Of a DNA stretch of 64,000 nucleotides, positions 30,001 through 41,909 are shown piece after piece; the stretch's first letter is position 1; every line of letters begins with the position of its first letter. The stretch is from Tomocerus qinae (taxonomy: Eukaryota > Arthropoda > Collembola > Entomobryomorpha > Tomoceridae). The stretch is taken from NCBI GenBank assembly GCA_020055645.1, contig CM034546.1, forward strand, positions 107,140,875 to 107,204,874, in the 5' to 3' direction. Under the pieces are notes generated by a model, which was not told where the DNA came from, made no database searches, and saw nothing but the letters and a program-made list of their open reading frames with translations. The position numbers and the translations under genes are program-made.

Positions 30001-31893
30001 AAAGGTATACTGTAATACAAAGCTGACAATAGTACTACAGTCATAACGACACTCTTCGCGAAAGTTACACATAATAGTTAAGTATCCCTGTTGTGTTTAC
30101 GGGCGATGTCTCAAGATTTCCTTATGATAAATTTTCGTTCACACTTGAAGTAGTGTTCCAAGATAAGCATAATTTCCTGTTTGTACTATTGTATTTATTT
30201 AATGGATTCTCTTGATTAATAATTCAAATCTTAATTGCCCATAGTAAGATATTATAGAGGCAGTATATTATATAATGTGTGCATTTCTGGCATTTCACAT
30301 GCTTTGAAAAATGCTTTCTTAGATTCTAGTTGTGCCTGTACGTAAAGTTGTGAATTGTCAGTGTAGAAATGCTGCATTTATTAAACTGTTATGGCTTAAA
30401 AGACATTTTATAATGGTTTAATGGTGTAGCGTGTACACACACTTATAGGTAGCAGAATTTCTCTGTGAATGTAGGGCACTGTGGCAGATACTAATTTTGA
30501 TTTCTCTGACTTAGAACTGGCCATTGATAATGTTATTATCACAGTTAAGCAATAAACATTCTTGTTCTGTAATTAAATATAAGAAGTAATTATCATGTCT
30601 GTTTTAATATAGTGATAATCATGAATGAATACCTACATGCTGACAATTAGCATATTATAATTTTATTTCATGACATATTCACCTACCCTTTGTGTATTAT
30701 TTCCACTAAAAACCGGATGCACTAATGTATTTTCTTCGTCTTTCTGTATTTCCCTGGATAACAAATTATACGGAATACCCATACTCACAATACCTGACTT
30801 CTACATCACTTGCATCTACAAAGTACACTAGTACATTACACAAGTCTATACAGCAAGGTTTTTCTCACACTGTATAAATATCTAGAAGGCATAATATTAC
30901 TAACTTTGATAAAAAATGTTGTCCACTTGGGCATATTATTTATTTTATTTTTTATGTGACCTAAGTAGACTTGTTGTTTGTACGCCAAAACTTTTACATT
31001 GTCTACTAGAAGACATTGGACAGGTGCATTGCATACTAATTAAACAGCGAAATAGTTTGCTATGTAAAAATCGGATGGAAAATGAGCCACGGCCTGCCCC
31101 GTTCCTGTTTATAACACACTTTGTGTTTAGCATTGTGGTTCTTTTGATAGCTAATGCGAGGATTTTGATAGGATAATGTTTATGTTTGAAGTATTATTAT
31201 CATGTTCACATAGGATTATTGTTATTAATGCAGGGAATGCTCTAACACTACTGATCCATTAAAACGGTTTAGTGGCATACATTACTGCATTATTATTATT
31301 AACCCTTCTAAAACTCATCACCTTTTACACCTGCAATTAAGACAACTGAATCGGAAAATTTTTTCGCATCAGAGTTTTCTCTTTTCAAATCAATTTTAAC
31401 CTGGTGACACATTTATATTTGCAATTACCTTACTATCGGACTAAATGCATCGCTTAAAGATTGTTAATTTGATTATAATATGATCTTTCGTGTTACTAAA
31501 CGAAGGTTTCTTGCGACGATTTTGAAGAAAACGATGAAATAGGCATTAAAGTAATTCTAAATGTCTTAAGTATTTGTAGCACTTTCAATTCTATTTGCAT
31601 CATGAACAGGAAGGGAAAACTCGTGACTTTTTTCAATTTTACAGTCAATAACACTAATTGCAAGGCACGATATTGCACCAATTTTCATCTCAAACAGATA
31701 CGATAGCCAAAGTGAGCAGCCAAAGCAGTAAATTTTTATTTGTCAAATAAATACTAGATAAGTATACAGATTATATTCTGAGGAAGCTTCTTTAAAAACC
31801 TTTAAGTAAAAGGTGCTATCGTCGTTACTAATTTAATCGTAAGTAAAGTACTCATGTATAATGACATATTGTTGACACTATTGTTTTTTCCAG
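6037..31893 (+). other. Putative first intron, about 25.9 kb
   Basis: This region is bounded by GTAAGG at 6037 and a TTGTTTTTTCCAG acceptor ending at 31893. It is AT-rich and nearly featureless: no transposon with recognisable termini, no RNA gene, and only scattered short open frames without paired splice sites. Minor items are a (TAA)5 run near 17165 and an AG-dinucleotide run near 26503. One short ATG-to-donor segment (11228-11263) is listed separately as a possible alternative first exon. An unrelated small gene could be hidden here, but I cannot support one. Confidence 0.5.
11228..11263 (+). CDS. Possible alternative first coding exon (weak)
   Basis: Twelve codons run from ATG to a GTAAGG donor at 11264, reading MGTGGQLLAASE and ending in phase 0. 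That phase is compatible with the exon at 31894. The ATG context (aacATGG) is good, and the patch is richer in G and C than the intron around it. No promoter motif was identified. The segment is short enough to be chance, so it is only a candidate that transcript evidence would settle. Confidence 0.18.
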
Positions 31894-32008
31894 GCGTATT
31901 GGTACGTGATGCGAGAGGACTGGTATAATGTTCCCTGGGCGAATTCGTCTAGCCCAAGACCAATAGCAGAAGCTCTTCGGCGGCAGAGATCCCTTAGTTT
32001 ACTACCAG
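31894..32008 (+). CDS. Internal exon 2 of the split gene
   Basis: This exon is 115 nt, preceded by a strong pyrimidine tract (TTGTTTTTTCCAG) and followed by a GTAATG donor at 32009. Only one forward frame is open; the other two hit stops within 11 codons. It starts in phase 0 and ends in phase 1. The peptide is aromatic-rich at the start (AYWYVMREDWYNVPW) and ends with a basic serine stretch (RRQRSLSLLPG). That stretch contains an RRxS-type basophilic-kinase consensus; phosphorylation is inference. Codon choice looks coding-like compared with the surrounding intron. No catalytic motif or known domain was recognised. It joins in frame to the exon at 41754. Confidence 0.72.
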
Positions 32009-33891
32009 GTAATGCAATATGCACTATTTATTAGTAACGTAAACTAGATTTATAATTGTGACATAAACCTAACTACATTGTGTCTAGTCATACTGTAAAT
32101 AGATTACTATGCATGAAAAATACGTGTTTTGGAATTCTCTTACCCTTTACGGATTGTGTGTGATGTGATAGATTAACTGCCAAATGCTGCACAATAATTT
32201 TCCAAAAATGGGAAGTTTATGACAGGACACATAATAGAGATATTTATTGTATGAGTGTACTTTGTATTGTGTGGTACTACATTGTTGGTAAATCTGCTGA
32301 TCCATAGATTATATTATGGACAGATAGACTTAGATCACGAAATGTCCAAGTACATCTAAACAGAATGACATAATGAAATGTAATGTAGTGGTTTTGTAGC
32401 TATAGCTCATGAAGTATCATTACTAATGCATTATTCGTGTATGTTTGTGGTAACAGCCATAGTCAATAGCCACTATATTAGGTTGTTGCTAGCATAAAGA
32501 GAAGAGTATTACTAATAAGTCAAGTTTTCTTTGGAGTTGATATCATAGAGCTTAAAATGTTTATAGGTAAATGTAAGTAAACAGTGCTTATCGAGCTATA
32601 GTACGGATAGAGTTGGAAATTCACAATCAGGCAAGGAAGAAAGGAACATAAAATGAAATACTCTGAATATAAACACAACGGAAGAGAGCACAGAGAAATG
32701 AGAAAGACGACAACAAAACGACTAAACACTGACTTTTCAGGCATGACATGAAATGGCAATTTCATTTCGTTGTCCCAAGTTCAATGACCAAGTTAAAGCA
32801 TACTGATGTGAATAGTTTGACAGTATAACTACAGCTGAAGAATCTCTTTAGAAATAAGAAATGGCAATAATGCCCATCCTCGTTTGAAAACGCTGGAAAT
32901 CTACTTTTAACCACTTATCAAGTTGGTTAGACAGGTATATAGCAAAGTAGGTATGTCATGTAGTGGGTATTTGTTCTGCATAAACAGTCGAGTGAGTCGA
33001 ATAACATTTCGAATTATTGCATTCCATGATGAAACAGCTTGCTTATCTATCGTTAAATACACATCTGTATGTTTTGACATCTTTGTGTGTAGTTACGATA
33101 TTATTTTAGCAACTTGTATAATAGTGTGAGCATGCTTTTTTGTGATTCCTTCAAAATCCACGTAATTTGCTATTAGACACGATTCATATGACCGTCCTTC
33201 ATTTTTTCCCATTGTGTATGCTAACACGAATTTAGGTTATGCAATTTTACCTTTACATAAGAATCCGTAAGAAATCTGAGGACGTTGATGATTATGTGTA
33301 CACTGATACAGACAACATAATATACGTAGCAATCATTGAAGACCCTTTCTGATCCTATGCTATGCTGTAATGAAATGAAGAGATAAAGTAATGACATGGG
33401 AAAGGAAGTGCCGCAAGCCAGAATTCTTTCTAATAGTATTTTAGGTAATCTTAGGAGTAATAACAGTTTATTCTACAATGAGCACAATGTAATATTTACC
33501 TTCTCTCTGTGTCTGTACAATTACTTACGAATGCAATGAATAGCGATTGTTTTTGTTTGCACTATTGTGCTGTATTGTAAACAATGTTCATTCACTAAAG
33601 AGTGCTCTCTGTATCTATACGGTAATCTCATTCTGTTGTAAGTTTTGATGTAATTTAATACAAATATGTGACATATTGCATGGCTAATAGAAAACATAGC
33701 AGATGTTGAATGGGATAACCACAAAAATGATTGGGATTTGATTTCTAGATATGTTATTCAATATTTATTCCAATCAGCATCAATTACGATTTACATACAC
33801 ATACGTAGAACGACAAGGTAATTCTTAATAATTTTTATTTGCTGCATAGCCCACCAGAATTTTTTTATTGTCATGAATAATATTTTTATTA

Positions 33892-33990
33892 TATGAACTG
33901 TAGATATGCATTAAATGAAATTCCATATGAATTGTAGATGCATTAAATAAAACTCCATATGAATTGTAGATGCATTAAATGAAATTCTTA
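33892..33990 (+). repeat. Three-copy tandem repeat, period about 32-34 bp
   Basis: The core TATGAATTGTAGATGCATTA is repeated three times, beginning near 33892, 33926 and 33958. The first copy carries a 2-bp insertion and a T-to-C change. The second differs slightly after the core (AAATAAAACT instead of AAATGAAATT). This is a small intronic minisatellite with no visible coding role. Confidence 0.85.
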
Positions 33991-36032
33991 GACGTATAAA
34001 TATCCTTGGTCTATTACTATTATAGTTATTTATTTACAAGCATGATAAAATAGGTACTTATCCTTAATGGAAATGCTCATAGTATAATCGCTTGGAATTG
34101 GTTTCCTTTCTGATTAGAAACCTAGAGAGGCTAATCGATTTGTGAGAAGTGTTCTGTTATTTACCCTAAAATTTATATAGGGACATAAATTGAATGATAA
34201 AATCTCGGTTTGATTACCTATAGCGTACTACAAGCAATAAAAAGACTTACAGAGCAGATAATAATGTTTACTGCTGCATTGAAGCTATCACTGAATATTT
34301 AAGTTTAATTGTGTCTGACCCAGTTCAAAAAAGAAAATAGTAATCGCCTAATGCAAGGATGTAATCTCCTGCAGAATTGTGATGTATTTACCTACACACT
34401 AACAAGTACACTTTCTGTGTATGTTAATTTAGTATTTACACCGACTGCTGCGATTCAGAACTCTCATTGAGGATTTAGGATTGATTTCGACTAAAATTAA
34501 AAGGAAAGTTGTGTTTCTAATGCCACACTATTTACCATTCCGTTTCATTTGGACAAACTTTCAAGTGTGCTAACATTAGCAAGTCATTACAACAAAGCGG
34601 GTGATTGCCATAAAAGGAAGGCTAATGTGGAATAAGGAAGTAAGGCAGATCCTCTTTGCCCCTGCCGAGAGTGTGACTAACCCTTCCATCTACGCTTTTA
34701 TTACCAGAGCCACTTGACTGATACACAACTTCATTTCACACGGGCAAATATAATAATGTCAATTCATTTCGACTACCTCCTTTCTCGTCCCAATAAACTA
34801 ATGTATGGTGTAACAACAGATTTTACACCCGATTTTAAATACCTATCTGTCTAAGCCTTTTTATTTACTACTTCTTTCATTTCTACTTTTATGATCAGGA
34901 AAGTGAATGTGAAAAATAAACCAAACCACTCCCGAATTGAATTTATGTTTATCCTACAGTAGAATTTGTAATGTCTGATATCTTCTTTTAATAATGTACG
35001 AATACATTCATATTAAGCAAATTAGTAGCATGAGATGCTGCAGAAGATAGGTTGTTTCACTATATCTTAGTAAGTTTGAACTACTTTCCATACTTTTAAA
35101 TGGTACAGTTCAAGTTGTTTAGGAGTTGCAATAATAAATTGTGAATGAAATAACATGAAACTGAAACTTTTCGAATGATTGTAAGTTAACAAGCGGTAAA
35201 TCGAAAGATTAAATTACTCCTGACGAAACATTTTTGAATTGAATACCATGGGAGAAATGTATACATTTAATACTGCAAGTTATTTTGGTCATTTTCTAGG
35301 ATTTATTTGCATATGAAAAGGATTATAGATAACTATAGAATGGGAGAAATATCTTTCGAGATCGGCAGAATGTGCAAGTGTTACAAACAGTCTCACATAG
35401 CAAACAAGGTGTATTGATTAGTTCACATAGCATATTGACCCAGTGAATGATTGAAGATTTAAGTGATTGAACTTTTATTTGTAGGATCTTTCGAACCTAC
35501 TTAACGGTAATTTGTTATGAAGTGGCTTGAAAGTGAATTTTGATTAATGGTTGCCTGCATGTTGTCTCTTTGATTTGTAGAGGCATATTAGGGTATCTTA
35601 TAAACTAGTTCTATATGATTATAGCAGTATTGGTACATATACACACACAGTAAGGTTAGGGTGCGACATAAAAACAAGAAAGTAAACAGAAGATGAAAAA
35701 ATGATTAATACATCTCTCGTGATGTGTAAAAAGTTTCGTTTGCAATTGCCCTCCCTATGATCCCAATGGTTAGAATATAACACAACAAACCACACCACCA
35801 ATCCAACCCAAATTACTAATAAGAAGGGTGTACTAAGGAGAAAGGCACAAATTTATCCTTTTATTCATTTCAGATGAATATTTGTTGATCATCTTAATCG
35901 ATCTTACCATGTCTACAGCTGAAAGATGTATGCAATATGTTTATTCTCTGCAATTTTTTATGGCTCCTTATAAGATTTCGATGCGTTGTAATTGTTCTCA
36001 GATCGTATTTGAATGCGTACTAAACGAAATAT

Positions 36033-36300
36033 CGAATAGGTAAAGACAAAGATCCATTACAGGAACAATATCACATATAAACTCGATCTACAAATTATAA
36101 TGTCGATATTATTACTGTTTACATCTAATATAAAATGCGGCTTTCAACAAATAAATAAATGCCTAATAGGTAACGATAAAGATCCATTACCGGAATAATA
36201 TCACGAACACGAACTACTGCAAAAATCTGCAAATGATAATGTCGATATTATTATACTGTTTACATCTAATATAAAATACGGCTATCCACAAATTAATAGT
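36033..36300 (+). repeat. Diverged tandem duplication, unit about 128-140 bp
   Basis: Copy 1 spans about 36033-36160 and copy 2 about 36161-36300. Both share the blocks AATAGGTAA, AAAGATCCATTAC, AATATCAC, ATAATGTCGATATTATTA and CTGTTTACATCTAATATAAA, in the same order. Scattered substitutions and small indels show the duplication is not recent. No terminal inverted repeats or target duplications were noticed, so a local tandem duplication is the simplest reading. Confidence 0.8.
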
Positions 36301-37755
36301 TAGTACTGTCAGCAATTCGTAATACGAATAGTATCATATTCTACTATTCTACCATAGTACCATTATTATCTAAGGTTTCTTGTGTGTGGATTATACTGTT
36401 ACTTGACTTATATTGTTTTTCGTTTTGAAGATTAGTGTAAAATATGAAGTTTACAAACAGACAGAACAATATCATGTATTGTAATGTATTTTATTTAGAT
36501 TAGTATAGAAGATCACGCACGTGAGTGAGCTGACTTGACAGTTTTCACAGAGTGCAAATGTGAGTGACTTTAGGTAAGAAAATTGAAAGAAAAGCTAAAA
36601 GACAGTAAGAAAGGCACAGATAATGGTTTAACTTGTTTGCATTGACTTATACAGACTTTTCCATTGAGTACACAAAGTTAAACGCGTTTCCTGCTTCCGA
36701 AACAATAGTCTATTATCGGATGGCTGAGTAAATTGAAAGGATCATAGCTAGCTAAGCTGTTTCTGAGCTTGCTAGCAGAACGTATTAAAAAGCTATAGAT
36801 ATAAAATCAAATCAAACCACAAGTCATATCATCAACAAGCCGTGTTCATCTTGTTTGTGTTTGGATTTTACGAAAAGTTAATGGAAACGTCCCACGCTAG
36901 TTTTCTGCCCTGATCTTTCCGTGCAAGTAAATAAATCTATCATTGCTGCAACCACAGCTGTAGTACCTGCATCATCTAAAGAGAGCATCAGTAAATTGAG
37001 AATAGTACCCACATATCCAAATCGTTCAATACTTATCCCTAGATTTACCATGCATCAAACAACATACTTTTTTGGCTGAGTTTTACTTGCAGGGGAAAAG
37101 CGAAAACCTTTATGCTTTAAATGAATGAGCACAGTAGGTATAGTAGCATGCTATTAATTTAAGTTAGTTATATGCAAGCAGGGTAAACCACACTTATTTT
37201 GTCCATTAGTATGTAACCGAGCTGTGTATAAGAGGAGGATATAAATTTAGCTTAATAAGTATCAAGTGGTTACACAAACGAGGGCAAACAAATGAATTTG
37301 CCTAAATATAGGAAATAGGAAGGTTGTTGATGTTGACTTTACGCTAGCTTGACTTTGGCTACAGTTACATTGGACACACTCCCTTGTCATTCTTTTATTT
37401 ACAGTCTATTGTGTATTATTTGCTATGCACTGATATTACCATTTTCTCAGTTTTCTGTCAATTATATGTTGGAGTACAATGATTAAGCTTTAAGCCAAGA
37501 GTTTACCTGCTGATATCGTGTTAATGACTATTCACTCCGTCTACGAGCAAGTGATTCTCTATGGATTCCAATTAGAATAGGCAGAACTGAAGTTCATTAT
37601 TTCTGCATTTCTTACGATTTGTCTTGGTACTTGTGTATGCCGTTGCTAGTTGTAATTGTAATACGATTAGAATTTAAGGGGTACGTATTTCGTTTCTTGG
37701 TTAGTTTTAATTGGTAGTAGTATTTGCTCTACTTCCTCGTTTCATTTGGATAGCA

Positions 37756-37795
37756 ATGTCCGAGGAAATAACATCTCTTTTCAATTGCTATGTTT
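37756..37795 (+). CDS. Possible alternative first coding exon (short)
   Basis: ATG opens 13 codons (MSEEITSLFNCYV) plus one base before a consensus GTAAGT donor at 37796. It ends in phase 1, matching the acceptor phase of the exon at 41754. The ATG has a purine at -3. It lies about 0.4 kb upstream of the better-supported alternative first exon at 38206, so both could belong to one internal promoter region. The short length and one-in-three chance of a phase match limit confidence. Confidence 0.3.
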
Positions 37796-38081
37796 GTAAG
37801 TGCACTTGTTTACTCAGTCAGTCAGGTTAGCTGTTCTGGCATAGCACTTGTAGTGTTTGTTTTTCTTAGACTACCGGCGAACTACTTTTAAAAATAGTAT
37901 ACTCTACAACAATTAGTCGTTTAGAAGTGAAAACCAATTCTCATTTAAGTAAAGTACAGGTGCAACTCCTTACCACAAATAAATAGTGATGTTCATAATT
38001 TGTACTGTTATTAGTAGTTATTAGTGGGTAGTAGTAATTTATACAACCAAACAAGTGCAAAGCAGCTATTAGTTAGTGTTC

Positions 38082-38150
38082 ATGTCATTCACAAGTGAAG
38101 TATTCCATGACGATCTACTTAGAAAGCAAATTGCGAGTGATTTTGAGTAG
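38082..38150 (+). other. Possible upstream open reading frame before the 38206 start
   Basis: ATG at 38082 opens 22 codons (MSFTSEVFHDDLLRKQ and on) ending at TAG 38148-38150, which is 55 bases before the ATG at 38206. A consensus GTAAGT begins at 38150. A second ATG at 38107, in another frame, reaches that donor in phase 1 after 14 codons, compatible with the exon at 41754. If the leader of the 38206 exon reaches this far upstream, the frame would act as a uORF; otherwise this is another small first-exon candidate. Both readings are inference. Confidence 0.15.
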
Positions 38151-38205
38151 TAAGTAAATACTGCTCTAAAGGTGTAATTACTTTTATCTACTCAAATTTT
38201 TACAA

Positions 38206-38359
38206 ATGAGTGCCGGTGATTTACAAGTGTTAACCCATAAGATTTTGAAAGAACACCTGAAAAGAAAAATGGAAATTCAACGACGAGGTAGATTGGATCC
38301 ACCTGTCTACCTCAGTGGAACAGTTCGTCGTGTTAAAGTGAAAAAGAAATGTATCAAAC
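38206..38359 (+). CDS. Alternative first coding exon with its own N-terminus
   Basis: ATG opens 51 codons plus one base, up to a consensus GTAAGT donor at 38360. It therefore ends in phase 1 and joins in frame to the shared exon at 41754. The peptide reads as real protein: an amphipathic-looking, lysine-rich segment (residues about 9-24, THKILKEHLKRKMEIQ), a short middle LDPPVYLSG, and a basic end (VRRVKVKKKCIKR). It replaces the N-terminus encoded by 5965-6036 plus 31894-32008, and all these N-termini are basic. It lies inside the second intron of the long form, so it implies an internal promoter. The family is not recognised. An alternative is a separate small gene, but the phase match and matching strand favour an alternative start. 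Confidence 0.58.
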
Positions 38360-39480
38360 GTAAGTTTATCTTCCGCTTTAGAGACACAGGACAATGTACA
38401 AATAACCATTAAAGAAAATGCAAGAACTTATCCTGTTAAATATATCTAAAATTATTATTAAAAAATTATTTTATTACTATTAGAAAAATAGATCAACGCA
38501 TTAGCTAAAGCTTCCTTCCTAAAGTTGGTATTTTTATATATTGTGTATTTAGATACATCTAAATTTTGATAGATATGCATATAACCATGCCTAGGTTTAT
38601 GGAGTCGGTATCGATATGTTTAATTTGTCAACTAATGTGAGTAGGCAGCGCTAAGTACCTAATTTTAAAGTACAACTTTGAACATTTATGAGTACCCAAG
38701 CAAGGTAGACCTAAATACAATATGCGAATAATGAAACATTTTGAAAAAATTACGTATATAAAGCAATAATATTCCACATTTTTTCGTACTATGTGCGATT
38801 TCCTATTACTACCATAAACGAAAACATGTTAAGGATTTATAGATATTTTTCTATACGAGTAGAGCAAAACTAGAACTAGGACTAGTGGCAAAAAGATGTC
38901 TCATGTATTTTTATTAGATGGTCAACATCGCACAGTCCACCACATTAGGATTTTTATCTAGGATCCTAAAACAGATGTGTTTGTGGCTAGGTACTATAAA
39001 GGTTCCTGCAGTGTTGTTTATTTTTATGTCAAAGGCCATCTGCTTGAAGATTTTTCTTGCATTATCTACTACACCACTGTTAAAGTGCACCACAGTGAAA
39101 AAAAGTCACGTTGAGGCTTATTTATCCTTGAGTGTCGTACTTTTATATGCAGGTGCATCAAGGAATTTTTGTAGATGTGAATTTTACGTGTTTTGCACTT
39201 GTACAATAGTACAACATATCAGGCAAAGAATCTAGAACTATAGAGTATTTTCCCATGAAAATTCCTATTTGTGAATGCATACTAGTATGATTATGACATA
39301 GGACATAACATAACATAGTGTAGAAGGACAGGTATAACACTATTTATTAAGTGCAAGTGTGCTACTAGGAATGTATGTAATATTGCTGCAGCAGAGTGAA
39401 ATGGTGCTAAAGATATTTATAATATGACTTCCTAGCTATTTGGTACAGGTCTAGTTGCAATTTTGAAGTAGAAAATGCTA

Positions 39481-40417
39481 CGTAGATATGGAATATATTT
39501 AACGGGTCAATGAAATAATTTAAATAGTCAATGAATAATGATTTAATCGGTAAATGCTGAAGATTTAAATGGAGATAATTTGAAAAAGTCAATACAAACG
39601 CTGAATGGGTAAATGGCAGTTGGTTTTACATAGAAACCTTAGAGCATACCCAAAAAACAGTAAGAGACGGCCGTCTGAGAGTTTGAGATAGCAAAATTAT
39701 GTCAATTTGTTGAACGATAAGACCAAGGTTGAGGTTAGGTGTTAAAGCGAAGGGAAGTGAACGACACAATTCTCCACTATTTTCCACTCCCTGGGCCAGT
39801 AACCACACTATCTTCCAATGGCTTCACAATTAATTTATAGTTCCAATTCGGAAACCGAAAACAGTCCCCCGAAGAAAATTTCACTGTGATCACGGCAATA
39901 TTTGTCGATGTCACTTGTGTTAACTATATTGTCGTTATTTGTTCGCTTATGATATTCCAAAAAATATCGCTGTTCCAACTACAGGGCAGTTGAGAAATAT
40001 TGCCGTGATCACAGTGAAATTTTCTTCGGGAGACTGTTTTCGGTTTCCGAATTGGAACCATAAATTAATTGTGAAGCCATTGGAAGATAGTGTGGTTACT
40101 GGCCCAGGGAGTGGAAAATAGTGGAGAATTGTGTCGTTTACTTCCCTTCACTTTAACACCTAAACTCAACCTTGGTCTTATCGTTCAACAAATTGACATA
40201 ATTTTGCTATCTCAAACTCTCAGACGGCCGTCTCTTACTGTTTTTTGGGTATGCTCTAAGGTTTCTATGTAAAACCAACTGCCATTTACCCATTCAGCGT
40301 TTGTATTGACTTTTTCAAATTATCTCCATTTAAATCTTCAGCGTTTACCGATTAAATCATTATTCATTGACTATTTAAATTATTTCATTGACCCATTAAA
40401 TAGCATCCCGTAGATAT
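39481..40417. mobile_element. Foldback (long inverted repeat) DNA element with 9-bp target duplication
   Basis: The element spans 39490-40408 (919 bp). The left arm 39490-39903 is the reverse complement of 39995-40408, with only a few mismatches and no net length difference, leaving a loop of about 91 bp (39904-39994). The termini start GGA, and the first 23 bases of the two ends align with four mismatches. Identical 9-bp direct repeats CGTAGATAT flank it at 39481-39489 and 40409-40417, as expected of a target-site duplication. The arms carry mirror-image open frames of about 60 codons, a by-product of the symmetry. No transposase is present, so it is non-autonomous. A 9-bp duplication with long arms suits a Mutator-like or Merlin-like element; the class is inference. 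The close match of the arms suggests fairly recent insertion or ongoing arm conversion. Confidence 0.88.
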
Positions 40418-41753
40418 TTATAGTAATAGGGAAAATGTATAAATAAACACACGTTGAGATTATTTGGTTGTGTGTGAACAAATGCAAGGTTTATTGTTTA
40501 GCAAAGTCATTGCGTTGTTGTTGTAGTTGTACTAGTGCCTTGGTTGTCGATTACCTACACGTAGTAAGTCATGCTGCAGTTTGCAATAATTGTCATGTGA
40601 ATTTATTACCATCTTGGGTCTGGAGACGACAAATAATAATCTTCGTCTACCAATGATGCTTGGGTCGTACATAGAATACGTAACATGCAAGCAAATGGGG
40701 AAAGTACGTGGCCATGAAAATATAAACGACTTTTAATAGGAAACAAAGAGTTATCGTTCTATTCTATAGGAAGGAAAATTACAATCTCCCTTTGCCCTCC
40801 CATTTATTTATAGTTGTATATAGTTTTACTCAGTTGAAACTAATCTGTGATTTACGAATTCATTAATATTACTACGAACACACTTTTCATTGTACTACAT
40901 GATTCAAAACGGTGTATATCTACGTATGAGTAGGCACTTTTAATCCTGTGTGTACACAACATCATGTATACGGAATAGTTTCAAACTTACATGGATACTA
41001 TAGCCTAATAACCTGCAGCAATTTATTATGAGACATGCATTTACTTTAGGCACGCCTTAATTGCCTCCAATTAATTGCTTTGATTAAGATCACATTTCTC
41101 ATTTTATGCTTCAGAGCTTCTGTTCGTCGACTGTGATAATAACACACTGTTTCAAAGCATGATACCGCCTGACCGTAGTACACCCTCCGTTTTACTCTGT
41201 TATCTTTACATGTATACACTATACACATCTAGTATTAATAGATACCTAATTAACTTAAGACATTATACCTACAATAATATTTTGCCGAAAATCGGGAAAT
41301 TTGCTACATTCCCATACCTTTCCATCCTTAACATACTTTCTGATACGATCTTCCCAGGAAAACAAAGGTAATCGATGAATGTGCAGGTCATTGTTTCGTT
41401 ACAAATTGTAAAAGGATTTTCTATTGATTTCACGTGTACAAACATATTATAGCATTCATGCATACATTCTAAAGAAGCTTTAGTGCTATTATGAATTACG
41501 TGTACCATATTCGTTGCATCCAAGATCATTGATTGTTTGGATAATAGCTGCATAAATGTACACATCTGTATCCACCATAATAGTTTTGTCTTCTTCTAAA
41601 TGACAATGTTATTTGCTACTTTTAAGGGAAAGTAATTACCATGAACTAGGTAAAATTTGATAGGATAGACGTGTAATTTACCTTCTGAGAAGTAGTACCA
41701 ATGCTTGAAAAAGGTTAGAGAGATTATTGATCAATTATTTTGTTTGTTTTCAG

Positions 41754-41909
41754 TACACTCTTGTGACACTGCTGCTCCTTGCCTACATCATCATCAGCAA
41801 CAACAGCAACAAAAGACCCAAAGTCATCATATCCCTCCACATCTTCACCCAACGAAACATCTTCCACCACCACCGACAGTTCACCTTCACTCTCGTGCCA
41901 GATCTTTTG
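41754..41909 (+). CDS. Shared internal exon 3: His/Gln/Pro-rich region
   Basis: The exon is 156 nt between TTTGTTTGTTTTCAG and a GTAAGT donor at 41910, phase 1 to phase 1. In the frame set by the upstream exons it encodes 52 residues of low complexity: HHHQQQQQQK, several His-Pro pairs, PPPPT, and a basic end HSRARSF. This looks like a disordered linker. The exon is also open in phase 0, where it would encode a hydrophobic stretch (TLVTLLLLAYIII) followed by basic residues, and it is open on the opposite strand. This comes from its triplet-repeat-like composition (CAT/CAG/CAA runs). The phase-1 reading is preferred because exon 2, the 38206 exon and the next exon all agree with it. It is the junction shared by the long and short N-terminal forms. 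Confidence 0.7.

Larger units (their letters stand above)
32009..41753 (+). other. Putative second intron, about 9.7 kb, with internal promoter region and a transposon
   Basis: The region runs from the GTAATG donor to the TTTGTTTGTTTTCAG acceptor before 41754. It holds three items listed separately: short tandem repeats (33892-33990 and 36033-36300), a cluster of possible alternative first exons (37756-38359) and a foldback mobile element (39490-40408). The remaining sequence is ordinary AT-rich intron to my eye. Confidence 0.5.

Noticed and set aside
35874..36039. 166-nt open stretch with an acceptor-like TTCATTTCAG and a donor-like AG/GTAAAG
   Set aside because: It would run from phase 1 to phase 2 and force an early stop in the exon at 41754. 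Its right end lies in a tandem repeat that carries the same donor-like word in both copies. A poison exon is possible but unsupported.
39626..40272. Two nearly identical 60-codon frames on opposite strands (39626-39808 minus, 40090-40272 plus)
   Set aside because: They are mirror images produced by the foldback element's inverted arms and show no transposase-like motif.
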